From an uncultured Bacteroidota bacterium (GTDB taxonomy: Bacteria > Bacteroidota > Bacteroidia > 2-12-FULL-35-15), in NCBI GenBank assembly GCA_903847205.1, contig CAINDA010000056.1, positions 93,598-157,597 of the forward strand: a DNA stretch of 64,000 bases, in the 5' to 3' direction. Numbering within the stretch: the first letter of the stretch is position 1; every line of letters begins with the position of its first letter. Below the pieces are notes generated by a model that had not been told where the DNA came from, searched no databases, and was given only the letters and a program-made list of their open reading frames with translations. Below, in pieces: positions 23,759 through 33,100 of this stretch. The position numbers were made by a program, and so were the translations under genes.

Positions 23759-25525
23759 TTATACCAGCTCTTTCTTAATTGGCTTAATAATCGTCACTTC
23801 ATCCCTTGCTGCAACAATACATTCCAGAACATGGTCCATTATTGCAGGAGTTATATTTACGTTCATTGGAAACATTTTAACAGCATAAATTACGGCTTCA
23901 CTGTCTTTCATATCTCTATTATATTCAGTAGTGCGAAAGCCTGTACTGAAGCTTAGGTAAGGGGTGCATTGTCCGTTAATTTTTTTGCCGGAGCGAAACC
24001 ATTCGAATAATTTATCGCCAATTGCATGGGTCATTTTGTTATGTTTGATCAAGGCTCCCCGAAACGCAGGGTCATGCAGTTCAGAGTTGAACTGAGCGCG
24101 TGCATCCATACCTTTGGGATATATTCGCAGCAATGTTACTAATCCATAATCAGAAGGATTAACACATACCATTTCGAATTTTTTTTCAATTTGATTTTTC
24201 AGATATACTTTGTTTTCAAGTATACCGCCTAATACAGACTGGAATCCTTCATGACCGAAAAATTTAAGTGTTGCCCATCCTGCAATTGAGCCTGTTGCAG
24301 CTCTTGAAACTTCTAAGGTATAATTTAGGGGATTGTAAGGCGAACGCGGCTGGAGATAGGCTGAAGCTCCTCTCGAAAGCAATGTTTCAAACTCTTTTGC
24401 ATTTTTATAAACGAAAGTACTGCTGATATAAGGCGAAAAACCGGTTTTATGAAAATCAACTCCGAAAGCATCAGCATAAAAAATTCCCTTTATTGCATTG
24501 TAATTTTTTTCAATGTAAGGCAGTACTGTTTCAGAAAAACCTAGCGGATTTTTTTTGAAATCATAATTTTTAAAAGCAATCCATGACCAGCCGATAACTG
24601 AATCACAGTATAGCAGGGACTTTCCATATCCTTTTGGGTTTGGATACTTGTCCATTAATTTTCTTACCTCTTCTACTGGATCAAATGCGTTTGCATCCGT
24701 AGTTCCCATTGTACAGACAACCGATGCAACAGGAATATTTTTTGCCTGGCAATCTTTCAAAACTATTTCAAGATGCTTTGTATCCATTGCATTTGTATCA
24801 GAATCTGTTTTAATTCGAATAATGTTATCCATGCCTAAACCCATCCAGTCGGTACTGTTAAGCATGGTATAGTGAGCCTGCTGTGAGCAGATAACTTTTG
24901 CATCTGTCCGCACTCCTTTATATCTTGAATCGGGAAGTACCCGCGTAAGAGCATATTTTAAATGATAAGTCCAGCAGCCTGAACCGCCGTAAGTATAAAT
25001 ACATCCTGCTTCCTTTGGTTTCCAGCCTGCAAGGTTCGCTAATATTCCAGCAGATTCTAATTCAGCCTGATGCGTATTCCATGCATATTCTCCTTCAAGA
25101 ATATTGGGCGCAAATATTTCTGATAAAATTGCCGCAACTATTGCAACAGTGTTTCCCTGAGGGTTTACATTATTCATTGTAAGCGGATGCCCCCAGTTAG
25201 GCATGCCTTCGAACAATTTTATAACTTGCTTAATTACTTCATCAGAAGTACTCATCTTTGGATTTAGAGAAGAATCTTTTACATTTTCAAAATCAATGGT
25301 CAATGCAGGATTAGTACCAAGAAAAGCTGCGCCTCCTTTTTTTTTCGGTTTGAGCTTATCCAGCTGTCTTATGGCTTCATTTATGCCGTCAGCCAAAGAA
25401 TCTCCTCCCCCCCTATAGGGAGAAGGAAATGATTTAGCCATCTCTGAACGAAACTTTGCGCGTTTCGGCATTATATGGCTGTTTAATCCATCTTCCTTTA
25501 AAAACTCTTTTGATTTCTTTTTCAT
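23759..25525 (-). CDS. PLP-dependent group II amino-acid decarboxylase
   Basis: This 588-residue cytosolic enzyme has GGSGCWTYHLKYAL, the substrate/cofactor segment SVVCTMGTTDANAFDPVEEV and the PLP Lys motif VDFHKTGFSPYISS (Lys near 370). It belongs to the glutamate, tyrosine and aromatic amino-acid decarboxylase superfamily, although it is longer than typical members. The substrate cannot be read from sequence. It is followed after 204 bp by a second, pyruvoyl-type decarboxylase gene. Two mechanistically unrelated decarboxylases in one cluster suggest amine production. It lies 170 bp behind the DR21-driven microprotein gene, without an obvious terminator between them. Confidence 0.85.
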   Translation of the reverse strand: MKKKSKEFLKEDGLNSHIMPKRAKFRSEMAKSFPSPYRGGGDSLADGINEAIRQLDKLKPKKKGGAAFLGTNPALTIDFENVKDSSLNPKMSTSDEVIKQVIKLFEGMPNWGHPLTMNNVNPQGNTVAIVAAILSEIFAPNILEGEYAWNTHQAELESAGILANLAGWKPKEAGCIYTYGGSGCWTYHLKYALTRVLPDSRYKGVRTDAKVICSQQAHYTMLNSTDWMGLGMDNIIRIKTDSDTNAMDTKHLEIVLKDCQAKNIPVASVVCTMGTTDANAFDPVEEVRKLMDKYPNPKGYGKSLLYCDSVIGWSWIAFKNYDFKKNPLGFSETVLPYIEKNYNAIKGIFYADAFGVDFHKTGFSPYISSTFVYKNAKEFETLLSRGASAYLQPRSPYNPLNYTLEVSRAATGSIAGWATLKFFGHEGFQSVLGGILENKVYLKNQIEKKFEMVCVNPSDYGLVTLLRIYPKGMDARAQFNSELHDPAFRGALIKHNKMTHAIGDKLFEWFRSGKKINGQCTPYLSFSTGFRTTEYNRDMKDSEAVIYAVKMFPMNVNITPAIMDHVLECIVAARDEVTIIKPIKKELV

Positions 25526-25695
25526 ATTATTCCACTGAGTTATAAAATTATTTTATTTTAATCACGGGCAATACACAAGACAAAACACTACTATAACTAG
25601 AATAAATTAATAATGTACTGCCTTTTGATCTTATACCGCATTAAAAAAATTACATCATCCTATCCATTCGTATTTTTAATTGTACTTAAAAATAT

Positions 25696-25848
25696 TTAAG
25701 AAGCAATCACTTTTGCTTCAGGATATCTTCTAAGCCATATCTCTAGGGATGCCTTGCGCGATAGAGTTATAACTGTTTTATAATCCAGCTGAACCTTAAT
25801 TGACTCGAGGCCTGAAGCTGCTGTGTACTCTTTGATTTTATTTTTCAT
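25696..25848 (-). CDS. 50-aa microprotein in its own DR21 unit
   Basis: The ATG at 25848 opens 50 codons ending TAA at 25696: MKNKIKEYTAASGLESIKVQ, LDYKTVITLSRKASLEIWLR, RYPEAKVIAS. It is soluble, basic and predicted to be mixed helix and strand. No family is recognised. Support comes from the DR21 module with a perfect TAnnTTTG box 33 bp upstream of the start, the usual leader length in this region. It could be a small regulator or stress peptide. Transcription may continue into the decarboxylase gene. Confidence 0.65.
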   Translation of the reverse strand: MKNKIKEYTAASGLESIKVQLDYKTVITLSRKASLEIWLRRYPEAKVIAS

Positions 25849-25880
25849 TTGTTTTATATTTTTTAGATTTATTTATACGG

Positions 25881-25946
25881 CAAAGATAGATTAGGTGATT
25901 GCGATGGGTGTTACATAAATTTTGAAATCTGTTACATCTTTCACAC
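25881..25946 (-). promoter_or_regulatory. DR21 promoter module, site 8
   Basis: The TTACA half-sites on plus are at 25911 and 25932 (21 bp), with tttcacac to 25946. The box at 25881-25884 reads TATCTTTGC on minus, a perfect TAnnTTTG, 30 bp from the proximal half-site. It drives the 50-aa gene. Confidence 0.88.
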
Positions 25947-26125
25947 ATTTTTTACGATAAAATTCAGTTAGAAAAACAGTTTTCGATTGCTGCAGAGAAT
26001 GTTTTGAGACAGGGCTTCAGGAAAATTTTGCAGGAACGTTATATAACTAATATAATCTAAATATTAAACTATGATAAATTAAATAAATCCATTTGCGAAT
26101 TTTATCTATATCGCCTGGAGAAATA

Positions 26126-26707
26126 TTAATGTAAGGGATATACCGATTTAGAAAATTCATTCATTGGAACCCTATCTAATTTGCTGTTTATTTCATTGAG
26201 CAAGGAAAATTGTTTTTCCTGAGAATTAAAAAGGGTTTTGATTTGTTCTTCTAATAACAAGTCCATTTTTTGATGCAGGCTGCGGATTTGCATCTCAGCT
26301 TTAAGATTTATCAGGTAATCGTTTTCGCTTCTCATTCTGTCTTTTTCTTCCTTTCTGTTTTGGCTCATCATAATGATTGGGGCTTGCAGGGCAGCAATAC
26401 AGGAGAGAATCAGGTTCATTAAAATGAATGGGTAGGGGTCAAACATGAATTTTGAAATAACTGCAACATTAAAAATAATCCAGAGAGTTAATACTACCCC
26501 AAATAAAATAATAAAGCGCCAGCTTCCTCCGAAGCGGGCTACTTTATCTGAAATTTTTTGTCCATGAGTAAGTGTTTCTATCGGCGGATTCAATAGATTA
26601 TGAATAATAAGCTCTTCCGCTTCAAGCGTGTCCTTCACAATTTGATGCAGTCTTTCAAGGTGCTCATTCTCATCAAATAAAAGCCCGTCAATATCGCTGT
26701 CAGCCAT
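26126..26707 (-). CDS. DUF1003 membrane protein
   Basis: This 193-residue protein opens with an acidic helix. Then come the DUF1003 hallmarks: GQKISDKVARFGGSWRFIILFGVVLTLWIIFN (first membrane helix about 75-95) and FDPYPFILMNLILSCIAALQAPIIMMSQNR (second about 105-130). A long coiled coil with heptad Leu and Met follows (about 135-185). Members are common in bacterial stress loci but have no proven function. The gap before it holds no DR21 copy. Confidence 0.85.
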   Translation of the reverse strand: MADSDIDGLLFDENEHLERLHQIVKDTLEAEELIIHNLLNPPIETLTHGQKISDKVARFGGSWRFIILFGVVLTLWIIFNVAVISKFMFDPYPFILMNLILSCIAALQAPIIMMSQNRKEEKDRMRSENDYLINLKAEMQIRSLHQKMDLLLEEQIKTLFNSQEKQFSLLNEINSKLDRVPMNEFSKSVYPLH

Positions 26708-26765
26708 AAACTTTTTAATTAGTCAATAAAAAATGCAATTATAATTACTAAATTTATTAAATAGA

Positions 26766-26793
26766 AAGAGCGCCTGAATTAATCGAAGCGCTC
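26766..26793 (-). terminator. Hairpin terminator after the lipoprotein ice-binding gene
   Basis: A short GC-rich stem (26768-26773 with 26788-26793) stands immediately downstream of the stop codon at 26813. It has no strong T-run, so confidence is moderate. Confidence 0.5.
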
Positions 26794-26812
26794 CTATTTT
26801 GATATTGATATT

Positions 26813-27553
26813 TTACTGGCATACGATGGTATTGCCACCCATAACAACCGCACCGGTTCTTGCCAATCCTTTGCCATCAAGCGTTGCACCAGTATTGAAA
26901 GTGATAGACTGCATTACCATAACTGTACCTTTAAAAACAGAAGTCGTTCCAAAAGTTGCAGAACTGCCTACCTGCCAGAAAATATTGGATGCCAATGCGC
27001 CTCCGCCAAGTATTACTTTACGGCCGGATGTGGCGGTGAGAGTTGATGCAATTTGAATTATAAACACAGCATCTGAATTTCCTTTAGCATCGAAAGTAAG
27101 ATCGCCCGAAGATACAGCAAGCGAGGATGTTGATTTATAAAGTCCCGGCGTAAGTGTAAGGCCGCCGATATTTCCTGATAAAGTAACAATATCTGTGCAG
27201 GTTCTTCCTGCAGCATCATTATATGCTGCAGTTAAATCTAATTTAGCCTGAACAGCAATAGGATCGTTGATGTGTTTGGTTCCGATTAAAATGCCCGGAG
27301 GAAAGCCGCCAATTGAAGAACCTGGGCAAAGCCCAATGTCACCTGTAATTGTAGTAGCTCCTGTGCTGCTAATTGCAGAACCGGCAAGAATTGCGAGGTT
27401 TGATAAACCGGAAAGGGCCACTCTTGCCTGCACTGTTGTTTGAAGCGGGATTGGAGTTAAATTGACGGGAGTTGGCTCATCTTTTTTTTTGCACCCGGCA
27501 ATTAAAACAATGGCTGCTATTACAAAAGTTGATAGTAGTTTTTTCGTTTTCAT
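26813..27553 (-). CDS. Ice-binding-like lipoprotein (DUF3494)
   Basis: This 246-residue protein has a lipoprotein signal with lipobox VLIAGC (Cys near 21). One DUF3494 domain follows (about 45-246: LAILAGSAISSTGATTITGDIGL, VFIIQIASTLTATSGRKVIL, NIFWQVGSSATFGTTSVFKG). The fold is a beta-solenoid whose flat face binds ice in characterised members. Anchoring by lipid suggests a cell-surface location, unlike the secreted T9SS form at 9369-10997. It has its own DR21 site 9 and a terminator-like hairpin, so the two ice-binding genes are probably co-regulated. Confidence 0.88.
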   Translation of the reverse strand: MKTKKLLSTFVIAAIVLIAGCKKKDEPTPVNLTPIPLQTTVQARVALSGLSNLAILAGSAISSTGATTITGDIGLCPGSSIGGFPPGILIGTKHINDPIAVQAKLDLTAAYNDAAGRTCTDIVTLSGNIGGLTLTPGLYKSTSSLAVSSGDLTFDAKGNSDAVFIIQIASTLTATSGRKVILGGGALASNIFWQVGSSATFGTTSVFKGTVMVMQSITFNTGATLDGKGLARTGAVVMGGNTIVCQ

Positions 27554-27591
27554 TTGTTTATCGTTTCTATTTCCGCCGATGGCGGGTCAGA

Positions 27592-27607
27592 TGAAAATTA
27601 TTTTTCA
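27592..27607 (-). promoter_or_regulatory. 5' leader hairpin or palindrome, copy B
   Basis: TGAAAA and TTTTCA pair around ATAA, six bases after the TTTG box of site 9. It is the same position as copies A, C, D and E. Confidence 0.4.
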
Positions 27608-27612
27608 CACTG

Positions 27613-27678
27613 CAAAATTGAGTATCATAAGAATTTTATGTGTTACACAACTTTTATAATAAGTTATAAGATTCCCAT
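27613..27678 (-). promoter_or_regulatory. DR21 promoter module, site 9
   Basis: The half-sites on plus are at 27643 (ttaca) and 27664 (ttata), 21 bp apart. The distal flank is degenerate (attcccat). The TTTG box at 27613-27616 is in the context CAATTTTGC, 30 bp from the proximal half-site. It drives the lipoprotein ice-binding gene. Confidence 0.82.
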
Positions 27679-27706
27679 ATTGGGAATTACAAGAGGCTTT
27701 AAAATA

Positions 27707-28615
27707 CTATAAAATATTTTTAACTTGGGCTAAAGTATCGGATTTAGCAAGTTCAGTCGGGGGCACTTTGCCCGAATACATAGCTGCATAGGCTGCAGTA
27801 AATTCGGCTCCAAAAAACAAAATCATAGATGAATACGATACCCACAAAAGAATTAATATTACAGAACCGGCTGCGCCATACCCAGAGGCCGGCTGCGCTC
27901 TTCCAAAATAAAATGCAAGAGCTGTTTTTCCCATTGTAAATAATAATCCAGTAACTAATGCTCCAAGCCAAACATGTTTCCATTTGATTTCCGCATCCGG
28001 CAGAATTTTGAAAATGAGCCCAAAAAGAATTGATATTACTGTTAAGGAAAAAATAAAATTGAGGCCGGCAAAAAACAAGGTTGTTAAAGCATTTGCATCA
28101 CCTTTAATCCAATTGCTCATTGCAGCAATTACTGTAGAGATAATAAGTGAGATTAAAAGTAAAAAGGCGATTGCCAAAATTAATCCAAAAGAAAAAAGCC
28201 GCGCTTTTAAGAAAAGTAAAATTCCTTTTTGAGGAAGCACTTTCACCTGCCAAATTGTGTTTAATGTTTTTTGCAATTCTACAAAAACTCCCGTTGCTCC
28301 TACAAGAATGGTTGCAATGCCAACGATTGAGCCCCACATTGTGGATTTAACCTGACCAGCACCTGCCAGCAATTCTTTTATCTGCGCAGCAGTATCAGCC
28401 CCCATTGTTCCTGATACTTGTGCTAATATATTTTGATCAACCGCCTCTTTTCCAAAAAAATATCCAGTGAGGGTTATTATGAGAACTAATAATCCAGGCA
28501 GACTGAATATTGCATAGTAGGCAATAACAGCGCTTTGCCTGAATGGATCCTTCTGATTCCATTCTTTAAAGGCTGCTTTAAACAATTTCCATAAATCACC
28601 AAATCTAAGCTGCAT
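27707..28615 (-). CDS. YihY/BrkB-family membrane protein
   Basis: This 302-residue protein has about six membrane helices (about 30-55, 95-115, 135-165, 180-205, 215-240, 245-275). It shows the family segments AVIAYYAIFSLPGLLVLII, GATGVFVELQKTLNTIWQV and ASGYGAAGSVILILLWVSYSSMILFFGAEF. The family was once called ribonuclease BN, but that activity belongs to another protein. The role is unknown, perhaps envelope transport or virulence-type serum resistance in BrkB. No DR21 copy precedes it. Confidence 0.88.
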   Translation of the reverse strand: MQLRFGDLWKLFKAAFKEWNQKDPFRQSAVIAYYAIFSLPGLLVLIITLTGYFFGKEAVDQNILAQVSGTMGADTAAQIKELLAGAGQVKSTMWGSIVGIATILVGATGVFVELQKTLNTIWQVKVLPQKGILLFLKARLFSFGLILAIAFLLLISLIISTVIAAMSNWIKGDANALTTLFFAGLNFIFSLTVISILFGLIFKILPDAEIKWKHVWLGALVTGLLFTMGKTALAFYFGRAQPASGYGAAGSVILILLWVSYSSMILFFGAEFTAAYAAMYSGKVPPTELAKSDTLAQVKNIL

Positions 28616-28673
28616 ATTGTAAGCTGATTATAAAATATTTTATTTTGAGGTTTTAAAAAACAGCAGGCGGGAG

Positions 28674-28703
28674 AAAAACAAATCCCCTAATAAACTGGGA
28701 TTT
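28674..28703 (-). terminator. Weak terminator after the receiver pair
   Basis: A 7-bp stem (28680-28686 with 28697-28703) is followed on the minus strand by a short T-rich stretch. Confidence 0.4.
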
Positions 28704-28763
28704 GAGCGAACGTTTTATAATTTACACTTGTAACATCTATAAAATAAATTTGCAATTTTATAC

Positions 28764-29249
28764 TTACCAATCCCAGACAATTAACTCCTTTTCTTTAGAG
28801 AATATTCCTAAAATTTTTTTTATACAGGCCTTCAGTCGAAAAAAAGTATTTAGGTTTTTTACAACGTAATCAAATGCGCCGAGTTTAAGGCTTTGGGTTG
28901 CAACATCAATGTATTCCATTGCTGATAACATTATAACCTGGGTATTGGGCAATGTTTCTTTTATTATTGCCAATGTTTGCAGACCATCCAAAGCCCTTAT
29001 GTTTACTGATGATAAAATGTAATCAAGTATAATGACATCGGGTTTCAAAATTAAATTTTTAATACAGTCTTCCCCGGTTAAAAATGTTTCGATTTTAAGA
29101 TTAGGGTTTTGACTGAACTGAAGCTCTAAAGATTTCAAATACAAAGCATCATCATCAACAATAAAGATGAGAATACTTTTTTGATCCGGCTGGATTATGT
29201 CTTTCATATCAATAATTCCGGAATTTGGTAATTTATGCACTGGTGTCAT
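28764..29249 (-). CDS. Stand-alone receiver
   Basis: This protein has up to 161 residues. An internal ATG at 29207 (MKDIIQPDQKSILIFIVDDD) is an alternative start. The receiver is complete (VDDD, phospho-Asp in VIILDYIL, Ser in MLSAME, Lys in YVVKNL), followed by a short basic tail (KKILGIFSKEKEL). There is no output domain. It follows the receiver gene 29306-29914 by 56 bp, and both are probably transcribed from DR21 site 10. Confidence 0.83.
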   Translation of the reverse strand: MTPVHKLPNSGIIDMKDIIQPDQKSILIFIVDDDALYLKSLELQFSQNPNLKIETFLTGEDCIKNLILKPDVIILDYILSSVNIRALDGLQTLAIIKETLPNTQVIMLSAMEYIDVATQSLKLGAFDYVVKNLNTFFRLKACIKKILGIFSKEKELIVWDW

Positions 29250-29305
29250 AGGTTTAAGTCTGATTTATCTTGAAAATAATTCTTAATTAAATAATAGCAT
29301 CGCTG

Positions 29306-29914
29306 TTATTTAACGATGATGTTATGTTCCAAAATGTATTTATTCAACATTGAATGAAGTGAATCATAATATGCTTTTAAATTTTGAAGCATCATTCCGG
29401 AATTGTTTTCATCTTGAATTGATTCAGGCATTTCTTCAATATATTTATACAGTTCAGGATATTTTTCCAGTATAGTCATTGTAATTTTCAGGATTTTAGA
29501 ATTCAATTCTTTCTCAATACTATTTTTAAGAATGTTCTGAGTCCGAATCAATGCTGTTTCGCTTTTTACAACATATTCATAAGCTCCATTTGAGATAGAG
29601 TCGGTTGCAATTTTTATTTTATCTTCTGAAGACAGCATGATGACAATCGTTCGAAAATTAATTTCTTTAATTTTTTTCAAAACTGCTATTCCGTTCATGG
29701 CATTTTTAGACTCTGTATTTAAATGATAATCCAGTATCACTATATCCACCCCTTCAGGACTTTGCTTAATTTTTCTTAAGCAGTCTTCCCCAGTCATAAA
29801 TGATTCAATTTGGATTTCTGATTTAAAACGTTCATTCAAAGAGAGCGCAAGTGTTTTAAGAAACACTTCATTATCATCTACTAAAAAAACTGATATATTA
29901 TTTTTCGAACCCAT
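29306..29914 (-). CDS. Receiver fused to the ELNSKILKIT domain
   Basis: This 202-residue protein is counted from the ATG at 29914 (MGSKNNISVFLVDDN). The longer reading to 29971 would start upstream of the promoter's TTTG box and is rejected. The receiver (about 6-125) has VDDN, phospho-Asp in IVILDYHL, SSED and YVVKSE. The C-terminal 65 residues (KELNSKILKITMTILEKYPELYKYI...LKAYYDSLHSMLNKYIL) repeat the free-standing protein at 279-617. The domain could be an output or docking module. The first gene behind DR21 site 10. Confidence 0.85.
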   Translation of the reverse strand: MGSKNNISVFLVDDNEVFLKTLALSLNERFKSEIQIESFMTGEDCLRKIKQSPEGVDIVILDYHLNTESKNAMNGIAVLKKIKEINFRTIVIMLSSEDKIKIATDSISNGAYEYVVKSETALIRTQNILKNSIEKELNSKILKITMTILEKYPELYKYIEEMPESIQDENNSGMMLQNLKAYYDSLHSMLNKYILEHNIIVK

Positions 29915-29956
29915 TTTTTTGCTGTTTAGTATTAATATTTGATTTTCGTAACACTG

Positions 29957-30022
29957 CAAAGATGGCTGCATTAAAAGCCTGATGTATTACACAACTTTTT
30001 AAATATGCTGCATAATTCACAT
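29957..30022 (-). promoter_or_regulatory. DR21 promoter module, site 10
   Basis: The half-sites on plus are at 29987 (ttaca) and 30008 (ctgca), 21 bp apart, with attcacat to 30022. The TTTG box at 29957-29960 is in the context CATCTTTGC, 30 bp from the proximal half-site. It drives 29306-29914 and 28764-29249, and it fixes the start of the first gene. Confidence 0.88.
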
Positions 30023-30105
30023 GTTTGTTTTGAATTATTATATTTTTTAATTCCACTAAAAATTATTTAACCCACATCGGATTATACTTCTCATAATCTA
30101 TATAA

Positions 30106-30143
30106 CAAAAAGAGCGCAGCATAAATTTGCTGCGCTCTTTTTT
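30106..30143. terminator. Strong bidirectional terminator
   Basis: A perfect 13-bp stem (30109-30121 with 30128-30140) has A-run and T-run flanks. It ends the giant fusion gene 30173-35224. Confidence 0.9.
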
Positions 30144-30172
30144 ATCATGCTAATTTTATCAGTTTACATCCA

Positions 30173-33100
30173 TTAATAATTTTTAAGGGTATCAAATTCT
30201 TCTTCCAATTCTGCGCATGCCTGAGCACAAATATTTCCGAGCTGTAAAATCAATGCTGGTAATTCACTTTTATGTTCCTTGCTGATTGAATATTCATGAA
30301 TTTTTTTCGCTGTATTTTCAAAATCTATACTCATTCCTACGATCGAAAAGGAGGGAATCATTTTATGGGCTGCTGCATGCATTGAGTCCCAGTCTTTATT
30401 TAGAAGGCTTTGTTTAATGGAATTGATTAACGAGGGTGTTTGTTCCAGATAAAGCGATATCATTTCCCTGAGCAGTTTGGGGTTGGATTTTGTACGCTGA
30501 CGTAAATAACTTAGGTCGGTACATTTGGATTTTTTAATTTGATTGTCAGGATTTTCTTTCAGCTGGGCAATCACTGCAGGTTTCTTTAAAATCCCTACAA
30601 TTTTACTGTACAATAATCTTTCGTCAATTGGCTTTGCAATATAATCAGTCATACCCACAGCTTTGCATTTTGCTAAATCAACAGTTGTTACATCGGCTGT
30701 TAAAGCAATGATGGGGATCTTTGACTTCAGCGTGTTTCGAATATAGTCTGTGGCTTCAAACCCATTCATTACGGGCATCTGCAAATCCATTAAAATAATG
30801 TCGTACGATTTAGTCTGCAGTTTTTCAATGGCCATTTTTCCATTAGAAGCAATATCGCGCTCGAAACCAAACTCATCCAGCAGGGTTTTCATCAATAGCT
30901 GATTGAGTGCAATGTCTTCCACCACCAGTACTTTTATGTTTTTAATTTCAGCATCCAAATCCACTATTCCTATTTCTATTTCTGCTTCAGCGACAGATTT
31001 TTGAAAACTTAAAATAAAACTAAATGCTGCGCCTTCACCCATCTTACTTTTTACATTAATTGTCCCCCCCTGGGCTTCTACCAGCTGCTTAACAATGGCG
31101 AGCCCTAATCCTGTGCCGCCGTATAACCTGGAAGTATCGCTTGATGCCTGCTGAAAATTTTCGAAAATGGAGGCAATTTTATTTTCTGGTATTCCAATTC
31201 CTGTATCTGTAACAGCAAAGCCGATATTTACATTCTCCTCATCTTCGTTCAATAAATAAACGCTTACGGTAATTTTTCCCGTTGTTGTAAACTTAACTGC
31301 ATTACTCACCAAATTTAATATTATCTGGTGCAGACGCATAGGGTCGCCGACAAGTACTTCAGGAATTTTGCTGTCGTATTTTTTAACCAGCTCTAAATTC
31401 TTTTCCTTAATTTTTGTCTCAAATATATTAAGCATGGCTTCGATGGATGATGCCATTTTGAAAGGTGTTTTCTCAAAGGTCATTTTTCCAGAATCCACTT
31501 TTGCAAGATCGAGAATATCATTTATGAGCACTATTAACGCGTCGCCGCTCACTTTAATTGCGGCTAAATATTCTTTTTGTTTAACTGTCAAATCTGTTTT
31601 CAATACCACTTTTGTAAATCCGATTATTGCATTCATCGGCGTACGGATTTCATGGCTCATGTTCGACAGAAACTGCTGTTTAGCTTTTACTGCATCTTCG
31701 GCAATTAATGTTAAACTTTCTGCTTTTAATTTTGCATCTTCTGCAATCTCAGTTGCCTGCTCAGCAAACAGTTTTGCCTCCAAAAATTCTTTTTCAATTC
31801 TATTTCGATCAGTAACATCGCGCGCAGCAGCAAAAACGCCGAGAACGCTGCCATTGTCATCTTTATAGACGGAAGCATTGTATAATACATCCGTTAAGTT
31901 TCCATTTTTATGTTTTATTGTCAAAGCATAATCTGAAACAAATCCTTTATCAAAAACCTGGCGGTAGCCTGCCTGAGCTTTTTCCGGCTCTGTAAAATAA
32001 TTTGAGAAATCGGTGCCAATAAGTTTTTCTCTGCGGATACCTGTAACTTTTATTGATGCTTCGTTCACATCTGTTATTTTTCCCTCAGCGTTTATAGTTA
32101 CCAGCGGGTCTAAACTTGCTTCAATCAGACTGCGGGAATACTGCGAAGCGGCTTTTATAGAAAAGTTATATGCTTCTAATTCTTTGTTTGCAATTTCTCG
32201 TTTTTCTTTCTCTTTGTTCTGAAATTCAAGTTCTATGTCAGCAATGGCTAACTCTGCAGCGCGTTTTTCTTTTTCACCGGTTTGAAATATTAATTCTTTA
32301 TTGGCTGTGAATAATTCCGATGCCCGTTTTTCTTTTTCTTCATTTTGAAAGGCTAATTCCTTATTCGCAATGATTAACTCGACTGCCCGTTTTTCTTTTT
32401 CTTTGTTTTGAAAGGCAAGTTCTTTATTTGCAATAATTAATTCTGCCGCCCGTTTTTCTTTTTCTTTGTTTTGAAATAAAAGTTCCTTGTTAGCAATGAT
32501 TAACTCTGCAGCCCGTTTTTCTTTCTCATTGTTTTGAAAGACAAGTTCTTTATTTGCAATGATCAATTCAGCCGCACGTTTTTCTTTCTCTTCGATTTGA
32601 AATACTTTAGCTTCTTTCACCTTAAGTTCTAATGCTAATTTCCTGACATCGGAAACATCAGCAATAGCAAGCAGTATTAATTGTTCGCTGTGAATTTTTT
32701 GAATAATAAGATGCGCATTCAGCAGCATTATTTTTTCACCGATGCCGGGAAATGTATGGGTAACTTCGAAATTTTCGAAACTGCTGTTTTTGGAAATTAT
32801 ATCATTCAGCACCTTGCGCAGTTTTGCAATATTCCATTGCTTATTGCCCAATTCAAACAATGATTCTCCTTCTGTTTCTCCTTTTTTAACCAGGAATTTT
32901 TTATAGAATGATTTGTTGGCTGATTTTACGCGGAAGTCCCTGTTCAGTATAAGCATCGGCTCATGAATGGCAGCCATAATGGCTTCGGAATATTCATGCG
33001 ATTCTGTGAGCAGGTCATTGCGTATTTGTAAATTCTGGTTAGTTGAATGGAGTTCTTCGTTTGTGGCTTCAATTTCTTCTTTTGATGTTTCAAGTTCTTC

